Of a stretch of 64,000 nucleotides of DNA, positions 58,807 to 64,000 are shown in pieces. A model generated the notes under the pieces. The model searched no databases, was not told the origin of the DNA, and saw only the letters and a program-made list of their open reading frames with translations. How positions within the stretch are numbered: the stretch's first letter is position 1; each line of letters opens with the position of its first letter. The DNA lies in assembly GCF_040676675.1 (NCBI RefSeq), contig NZ_JBFAPK010000043.1, positions 1 to 64,000 on the forward strand. The letters are read 5' to 3'. The position numbers and the translations under genes were made by a program. The stretch is from JBFAPK01 sp040676675. GTDB taxonomy: Bacteria > Actinomycetota > Actinomycetes > Mycobacteriales > Micromonosporaceae.

Positions 58807-59478
58807 TCAGTCGGCGAGGAAGGTGCGCAGGGCGGCGGCCAAGTCGGCCGGCGCCTCGGTCGGCACCCGGTGCCCCGCCGGGATGGTGACAAGCCGGGCA
58901 TCCGGCAGCCGCTCGGCCATCCACGCGATCTTCTCCTGCGGCAGCTGGCTGCTCGGCCCGCCGGCCACCACCAGCGTCGGTACGGTCACCTCGGGCAGCC
59001 GCGTCGACCAGGCCGGGTCGGGGGCGTTCAGCTGGGCCACGATGGCGGGCACCACCGCCCAGTCGTACGGGGTGGGCTCGTCGGGGCGTACCGGCTCGGG
59101 ACGGCCGCGCGGGACCGGTGGTGGCGTCTCCACGAGCACCAGCCGCTCGACCCGCTCCGGGTGGTCCTGGGCGAGCAGGTACGCGGCCACGCCGCCCATC
59201 GAGTGGCCGACCAGCGCCGCCCGTGCCAGGCCCAGCGCGTCCAGCAGCCCGAGCAGGTCGTCGCGGAGCAGTTCGAAGGAGTACTCCCCGGGCCGGTCAC
59301 TGCGGCCGTGGCCGCGCTGGTCCGGCACGTACACCCGCCAGCGGTCGGCGAGCGCGGCGGCCACCGCGTGCCAGCTCGACCCGTCCGAGCCGAGCCCGTG
59401 CAGCAGCACCACCGGCGGGGCGACCGGATCGCCGGTGACCTCGCAGCTCAGCCGCACCCCGCCCGCGTCGACCAGCAT
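58807..59478 (-). CDS. Alpha/beta hydrolase
   Basis: A 223-residue esterase/hydrolase-fold enzyme. Oxyanion-hole region VVLLHGLGSDGSSWH (about 23-37), nucleophile elbow GHSMGG with Ser near residue 90, and the catalytic His in IPAGHRVP near 205. The cap domain is short. ATG 59478 gives the normal N-terminus (MLVDAGGVRLSCEV); 27 extra arginine-rich codons upstream are unlikely to be used. Isolated gene downstream of the rib operon. Substrate unknown. Confidence 0.9.
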   Translation of the reverse strand: MLVDAGGVRLSCEVTGDPVAPPVVLLHGLGSDGSSWHAVAAALADRWRVYVPDQRGHGRSDRPGEYSFELLRDDLLGLLDALGLARAALVGHSMGGVAAYLLAQDHPERVERLVLVETPPPVPRGRPEPVRPDEPTPYDWAVVPAIVAQLNAPDPAWSTRLPEVTVPTLVVAGGPSSQLPQEKIAWMAERLPDARLVTIPAGHRVPTEAPADLAAALRTFLAD

Positions 59479-59760
59479 CGGTCGCGCCCCCCACCCCTCG
59501 ACGGCTCCGCTCTTCGACGGACCCGCTCTTCGACGACCCCGCCGGAGAAGACGGCTCACCGGGCCCGGGTCACCAGGATCGCCAGGTAGCGCGGCGCCGG
59601 TCCGCGCTGCGCGGGGTCAAGCAGCGCCCGGGCTGGATCTTCTCCAGGCCCGGTGCGCCGTTGCGCGTCCCCAGCCCCTGCGGTACTCGCTCTAGGCGGG
59701 ATTTCCGCGACCTTCGTCCAGATCGGGACCGAGATGGTCCTTGGTACAGATGGAACGGGA

Positions 59761-60231
59761 TCAGGCGAGGTGCCGGATCGCCAGGGCGGCGTCCAGCGCG
59801 GCCACGGTGGCCGCCCAGCCCTTGTCCTCGGCCGAGCCGGGCAGACCGGCCCGGTCCCGGGCCTGGTCGAGGTTGTCCACTGTGAGCACCCCGTGCGCCA
59901 CCGGCTTGCCGGCGTCGAGCGCCACCCGGGTCAGCCCCTCCGTGACCGACTTGCAGACGTAGTCGAAGTGCGCGGTCGCGCCTCGGATCACCACCCCGAG
60001 CGCCACCACCACGTCGCAGCGGCGGGCCAGCGCCTGCGCCACCACCGGCAGCTCCACCGAGCCGGCCACCCGCGCGGTGACCACCTCGTTCACCCCGCAC
60101 GCCTTCGCCGCCGCCACGGCCCGGTCGAGCATGTGGTCGGTCAGCTCGGCGTGCCAACGGGCGGCGACCACGCCGACCGTCAGCCCCGCCGCGTCCACGG
60201 TGGAAAGTTCCGGTTCTCCGAAGCCCGCCAT
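59761..60231 (-). CDS. ribH: Lumazine synthase
   Basis: Joins the ribulose-derived four-carbon unit with the pyrimidine to make 6,7-dimethyl-8-ribityllumazine, usually as an icosahedral 60-mer. 156 residues; VGVVAARWHAELT (substrate-site Trp), AGSVELPVVAQALA, VALGVVIRGATAHFDYVC and VAHGVLTVDN are standard, with the catalytic His near residue 93. ATG 60231 follows GGAG and is one base after the ribBA stop. Last gene of the operon; the next 187 bases to 59574 show only a weak hairpin. Confidence 0.97.
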   Translation of the reverse strand: MAGFGEPELSTVDAAGLTVGVVAARWHAELTDHMLDRAVAAAKACGVNEVVTARVAGSVELPVVAQALARRCDVVVALGVVIRGATAHFDYVCKSVTEGLTRVALDAGKPVAHGVLTVDNLDQARDRAGLPGSAEDKGWAATVAALDAALAIRHLA

Positions 60232-60232
60232 C

Positions 60233-61606
60233 TCACACTCCGCTTTCGTCGTCACCCGCCCGGCGCGCGGTGGTGCCCCGCACGCCGACGGTCGTTCCGT
60301 TGTCACCCGCGCCGATCTCCGGCTCGTCCAGTCCGGCCGCCACCAACCCGTCGGGCAGCTCCTCCAGCTCGTCCAGCAGGTGGCCCATCCGGTCGCGCTT
60401 GGTCCGCAGGTACCGGACGTTCTCCGGGTGCGGCCGGATCGGCAGGCTCTCCCGGCCGAGCACGGTCAGCCCGTACCCCTCCAGACCGGCACGCTTGGCC
60501 GGGTTGTTGGTCAACAGCCGCATCGAGCGGATCCCGAGGTCGTAGAGGACCTGGGCGCCGGTGCCGTAGTCGCGGGCGTCGGCGGGGAGGCCCAGCTCCA
60601 GGTTCGCGTCGACGGTGTCCCGACCCAGGTCCTGGAGCTGGTACGCCTGCAGCTTGTGCAGCAGGCCGATGCCGCGCCCCTCGTGACCGCGCACGTAGAG
60701 CACCACCCCGCGCCCCTCGGCGGCCACCCGGGCCAGGGCCACGTTGAGCTGCGGCCCGCAGTCGCAGCGCAGCGAACCGAAGACGTCCCCGGTCAGGCAC
60801 TCCGAGTGCACCCGCACCAGCACGTCGCGCCCGTCGCCGAGCTCGCCGTAGACCAGCGCGACGAGTTCCGTCTGGTCCTGGCTGGCCCGGTAGCCGACCG
60901 CCTGGAACAGGCCGTGCGGCGTGGGCAGCCGCGCCTCGGCCACCCGCTCCACCTGCTTCTCGGTACGCCGCCGGTAGGCGATCAGGTCGGCGATGGTGAT
61001 CAACGCCAACCCGTGCTCGGTGGCGAAGCGCCGCAGCTGCGGCAGGCGCATCATGGTGCCGTCGTCGTTGACCAGCTCGCAGAGGACGCCGGCCGGCCGG
61101 AGCCCGGCCAGCCGGGTCAGGTCGATCGCGGCCTCGGTGTGGCCGGGCCGGCGGAGCACGCCACCGGCCTTGGCGCGCAGCGGCACCACGTGCCCGGGAC
61201 GCGCCAGGTCGGCCGGACCGGTCGCCGGGTCCGCGAGCAGCCGTACCGTGTGCGTCCGGTCCGCCGCCGAGATGCCGGTGCTGACCCCCTCGCGGGCGTC
61301 GACCGTGACCGCGTACGCCGTGCCGCGCCGGTCCTGGTTCGTGTGGTACATCGGCGGCAGGTCGAGCCGGTCGGCGTCCTGCTCCGTGATCGGCGCGCAG
61401 ATGTAGCCCGAGGTGTGGCGCACCGTGAAGGCCATCAGCTCCGGGGTGGCCAGCTCGGCCGCGAAGATCAGGTCGCCCTCGTTCTCGCGGTCGGCGTCGT
61501 CGACCACCACCACCGGCCGCCCCTTGGCGATCTCCGCCAGCGCCAGCTCGATGCTGTCCGTGCGCTCCTCGCCGGTCGCGTCGGCCGGCGCCTGCTCCGC
61601 GCTCAT
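60233..61606 (-). CDS. ribBA: Bifunctional DHBP synthase / GTP cyclohydrolase II
   Basis: Provides both precursors of riboflavin. 457 residues: 3,4-dihydroxy-2-butanone-4-phosphate synthase at about 15-215 (VVVVDDADRENEGDLIFAA, HTSGYICAP, RPGHVVPLRA, GHTEAAIDLTRLAG) and GTP cyclohydrolase II at about 220-430 with the zinc cysteines in SECLTGDVFGSLRCDCG and the GTP-site YVRGHEGRGIGL. The C-terminal 35 residues are a variable tail. Overlaps the upstream transporter gene by 4 bp. Confidence 0.97.
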   Translation of the reverse strand: MSAEQAPADATGEERTDSIELALAEIAKGRPVVVVDDADRENEGDLIFAAELATPELMAFTVRHTSGYICAPITEQDADRLDLPPMYHTNQDRRGTAYAVTVDAREGVSTGISAADRTHTVRLLADPATGPADLARPGHVVPLRAKAGGVLRRPGHTEAAIDLTRLAGLRPAGVLCELVNDDGTMMRLPQLRRFATEHGLALITIADLIAYRRRTEKQVERVAEARLPTPHGLFQAVGYRASQDQTELVALVYGELGDGRDVLVRVHSECLTGDVFGSLRCDCGPQLNVALARVAAEGRGVVLYVRGHEGRGIGLLHKLQAYQLQDLGRDTVDANLELGLPADARDYGTGAQVLYDLGIRSMRLLTNNPAKRAGLEGYGLTVLGRESLPIRPHPENVRYLRTKRDRMGHLLDELEELPDGLVAAGLDEPEIGAGDNGTTVGVRGTTARRAGDDESGV

Positions 61607-62304
61607 GCGACCGCCTCCGCGTACCCGGCGACCAGCGGGCCGCGGGCGGCCCGGCGCAGCGTGCGCGAGGTGCGCAGCCAGCTCACGAAGCCCCAGACGC
61701 AGAAGAGCCCGTACAGCGCGTACATGCTCGCCGAGGGGTAGAAGCCGCCGTCGAGCAGCAGCGGTACGCCCACCGCGTCGACCGCGATCCAGATCAGCCA
61801 GAACTCCACCCAGCCGCGCGCCATGCCGTACGTGGCGAGCAGGCTGCCGACCAGGATCCAGGCGTCCGGCAGCGGGCCCCACGAGCCGAGCGCGGCGAGC
61901 AGCGGGTACGCCAGCGCCGTCCCGACCGCCGCGGCCAGCAGCAGCCAGAGCCGCTCCCGCCAGCTCGCCCAGCGCGGCACCACCGCGCCGTGGTCGGGCG
62001 ACTGGCCGACCCGCCGGTTGCGGGACCAGCGCCACCAGCCGTACACGCTGACGGAGAAGAAGAAGACCTGCCGGCCGGCCTGCCCGTACAGGTCGACGGC
62101 CTGCGGGGTGGTGAAGGCGCCGCCGAGGAAGACGGTGAAGAGCAGCACGTTGCCGACCATGCCGACCGGCCAGGTCCAGACCGCCCGGCGCAGCCCGAGC
62201 AGGACCGAGGCGAGCCCGAAGGCGTTACCGACGATCTCGCGCCAGAGCACGGTGGAACCGCCGACGTGCAGCTCGGCGTCGAGCAGCCAGTGCAGGAACC
62301 CCAT
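61603..62304 (-). CDS. PnuC/RibM-family vitamin transporter, probable riboflavin uptake
   Basis: A 233-residue membrane protein with 7-8 helices. WPVGMVGNVLLF, VSVYGWWRW and WIAVDAVGVPLLLDGGF are PnuC-family motifs. PnuC takes up nicotinamide riboside, but its position inside the rib operon matches RibM (PnuX) of Corynebacterium and Streptomyces, a riboflavin facilitator, so riboflavin is the favoured substrate. Its start shares one base with the ribE stop (TGATG) and it overlaps ribBA by 4 bp. Confidence 0.87.
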   Translation of the reverse strand: MGFLHWLLDAELHVGGSTVLWREIVGNAFGLASVLLGLRRAVWTWPVGMVGNVLLFTVFLGGAFTTPQAVDLYGQAGRQVFFFSVSVYGWWRWSRNRRVGQSPDHGAVVPRWASWRERLWLLLAAAVGTALAYPLLAALGSWGPLPDAWILVGSLLATYGMARGWVEFWLIWIAVDAVGVPLLLDGGFYPSASMYALYGLFCVWGFVSWLRTSRTLRRAARGPLVAGYAEAVA

Positions 62305-62978
62305 CAGAGCTCACCACCCGTCCGGGCCGCGCCCGTACCGGTCGGGTCGGCGGTACCGGCCGCGGTGGCGCCGGCGACCGCGCCGGTACCGGCCGCGAGC
62401 AGCCGCTCGACGTACTTCGCCAACACGTCGACCTCCAGGTTGACCGGGTCGCCGACGCCCTTGTGCCCCAGCGTCGTGAGCTTGAGGGTGGTCGGGATCA
62501 ACCCGACCGAGAGCGAGGTCCCGGTCGCCTCGACGACGGTCAGCGACACCCCGTCGACGGTGATCGAGCCCTTCTCCACCACGTACCGGGCGAGGGCCGG
62601 CGGGAGCGAGAACCGGACGGTCTCCCACAGCTCGGCCGGCTCCCGGCCGAGGATCTCGCCGACGCCGTCGACGTGCCCCTGCACCAGGTGGCCGCCGAGC
62701 CGGCTGCCCAGCGTGGCGGCCCGTTCGAGGTTGACCGGGTCGCCGGGGCGCAGTACCCCGAGCGAGGAGCGCCGCAGCGTCTCCCCCATCACGTCCGCCG
62801 TGAAGACGTCGCCGTCGACGTCGACCACGGTCAGGCAGACGCCGTTGACCGCGATCGAATCGCCGTGCCGGGCGTCCGAGGTCACCACCGGGCCGCGCAC
62901 GGCGACCAGGGCGGAATCACCGCTCGTCCCGGTCAGCCGGACGACCTCGCCTAACTCTTCCACGATCCCGGTGAACAT
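62304..62978 (-). CDS. ribE: Riboflavin synthase, alpha-chain type
   Basis: Makes riboflavin from two lumazine molecules. 224 residues with two homologous barrels: MFTGIVEELGEVVRL and the repeat NGVCLTVVDVDGDVFTADVMGETL (in parts, about 46-70), then VDGVSLTVVEATGTSLSVGLIP (about 145-166). The C-terminal 30 residues are Ala/Gly/Thr-rich and variable. 4 bp after ribD. Some databases call this gene ribC. Confidence 0.97.
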   Translation of the reverse strand: MFTGIVEELGEVVRLTGTSGDSALVAVRGPVVTSDARHGDSIAVNGVCLTVVDVDGDVFTADVMGETLRRSSLGVLRPGDPVNLERAATLGSRLGGHLVQGHVDGVGEILGREPAELWETVRFSLPPALARYVVEKGSITVDGVSLTVVEATGTSLSVGLIPTTLKLTTLGHKGVGDPVNLEVDVLAKYVERLLAAGTGAVAGATAAGTADPTGTGAARTGGEL

Positions 62979-62982
62979 GTTC

Positions 62983-64000
62983 TCAGCCCTCTCTCTTCCG
63001 GGGCAGCGCGATGACGCGCAGATCGGGTCCGACCTGCGTGATGTCGACGAATTCGAGGTCGACGACCTCAGAGATGGTGCGGATGCCCGCGTCGCCGAGC
63101 GCCGCGGGACCGCCGCCGAGCAGCTTCGGCGCGACGTAGCCGACGACCCGGTCCACCAGGTCGGCCCGGAGGAACGCGCCGGCCAGCGTCGGCCCGCCCT
63201 CGAGCAGGACCGAGCGCATGCCGCGCCGGTACAGCTCGCGCAGCAGCGCCGTGAGGTCGACCCGGCCGTCCTCGCCGGCGCCCACCTCGGCCGCGGTCGC
63301 CACCCAGGTGCGGGCGGCGCCGTCGCGGACCTGGGCGTCGGGCGGGGTACGCCCGAAGCTGTCCACCACGACCCGCAGCGGCTGCCGGATCGCGAGCGTG
63401 CCGTCGCGCAGGTTGCGGGCGGTCAGCCGCGGATCGTCGGCGAGGACCGTGCCGACCCCGACGACGACCGCGTCGACGGTGCCGCGCAGCGCGTGCACGT
63501 CGATCCGGGCCGCCTCCGAGGTGATCCACATGCTGGTGCCGTCGGCGGCCGCCGCGCGCCCGTCGATGGTCGCGGCGTACTTCCAGGTGACGTACGGCAG
63601 GCCCCGGCGCACGGCGGTCAGCCAGGCGAGATTGCCGGCCTCGGCCTCGTCGGCGCGTACCCCGATCTCCACCTCGACGCCGGCCTCGGTCAGGGTCCGG
63701 ACCCCGCCGGTGGCGATCGGGTTCGGGTCGCGCACGCCGATGACGACCCGCGCCACGCCGGCCCGGATCAGCGACTCCGTGCAGGGTCCGGTCCGGCCCC
63801 GGTGATCGCAGGGTTCGAGGGTCACCACGGCGGTACCGCCGCGCGCCCGCTCGCCGGCCTGGGCCAGCGCGACGATCTCGGCGTGCGGGCCTCCCGCGTA
63901 CGCGTGGAAGCCCTCCCCGACGACCTCGCCGGCCGGGTCGAGCAGCACGCAACCGACCACCGGGTTGGGGCTGGTCGTGCCGAGGCCGCGGGCGGCCAAC
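62983..64000 (-). CDS. ribD: Bifunctional deaminase/reductase of riboflavin synthesis, 5' end outside window
   Basis: Deaminates and then reduces the pyrimidine intermediate. At least 338 residues are visible; about 10-15 N-terminal residues are missing, since the family normally has a short helix before ARGLGTTSPNPVVGCV. Deaminase zinc site: HAEIVAL (His-Ala-Glu) and LEPCDHRGRTGPC (two Cys). Reductase domain from about 145 (PYVTWKYAATIDGRAA, LLEGGPTLAGAFL). First visible gene of the operon; any FMN riboswitch would be beyond the window. Confidence 0.96.
   Translation of the reverse strand, partial: LAARGLGTTSPNPVVGCVLLDPAGEVVGEGFHAYAGGPHAEIVALAQAGERARGGTAVVTLEPCDHRGRTGPCTESLIRAGVARVVIGVRDPNPIATGGVRTLTEAGVEVEIGVRADEAEAGNLAWLTAVRRGLPYVTWKYAATIDGRAAAADGTSMWITSEAARIDVHALRGTVDAVVVGVGTVLADDPRLTARNLRDGTLAIRQPLRVVVDSFGRTPPDAQVRDGAARTWVATAAEVGAGEDGRVDLTALLRELYRRGMRSVLLEGGPTLAGAFLRADLVDRVVGYVAPKLLGGGPAALGDAGIRTISEVVDLEFVDITQVGPDLRVIALPRKREG

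Noticed and set aside
59574..59760. Small gene between the hydrolase and ribH
   Set aside because: Frames there are short, end against known genes and show no ribosome site or family match; only a weak GGACC...GGTCC hairpin is present.

Overview
This 64 kb window is chromosomal DNA of a very GC-rich actinomycete. Codon third positions are almost all G or C, starts are often GTG, and genes often overlap by 4 bp (ATGA/GTGA). The gene order arg operon - pheST - rplT/rpmI/infC - his/rib, together with the protein sequences, points to Micromonosporaceae (Micromonospora or a relative). The family is inferred; the genus is not proven.

Layout. 1-13.6 kb is accessory chromosome: a DHA2-type drug exporter coupled to a small protein, two ECF sigma factors (one of the ECF42/DGPF type with its partner and a likely autoregulatory promoter), a Crp/Fnr regulator facing a PfkB kinase, a secreted M1 peptidase, a DinB-like protein, two unknowns and an AraC regulator. 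13.8-22.4 kb is a complete arginine operon, argCJBDFRGH, read right to left from one promoter whose start region carries a perfect dyad overlapping the argC ribosome binding site. 22.5-28.1 kb is a sugar-nucleotide/glycosyltransferase cluster with a divergent methyltransferase. 28.1-30.5 kb has an ArsR-ArsC fusion, a VOC gene with an internal deletion, a divergent APC permease and an ArsR-type operator. 30.5-37.2 kb holds translation genes (pheT, pheS, an rRNA methyltransferase, rplT, rpmI, infC). 37.4-38.6 kb holds a PH-like membrane protein and a BrnT/BrnA-like toxin-antitoxin pair.

39.1-54.8 kb looks like an inserted defence island. Its left edge cuts the 5' end of a SEC-C gene. Its right part meets hisG, and a second, decayed copy of the hisG 3' end plus terminator lies 2.7 kb inside. 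The island encodes HsdM, HsdS and HsdR of a type I restriction-modification system in one operon with an HTH protein carrying a degenerate adenine-methylase fold upstream, and a nuclease-RAMA protein and a 134-residue unknown downstream. Divergent from this run a DUF4352-like lipoprotein, a DUF6119/TIGR04141 protein and a Ser/Thr kinase with an extracellular propeller. This extended type I locus is the best candidate for an undescribed system.

54.8-64 kb returns to core genes: hisG-hisE, a polar amino acid ABC transporter, an alpha/beta hydrolase, and the riboflavin operon ribD(partial)-ribE-ribM/pnuC-like-ribBA-ribH, whose 5' end runs off the window. No rRNA, tRNA, CRISPR array or insertion sequence was recognised.
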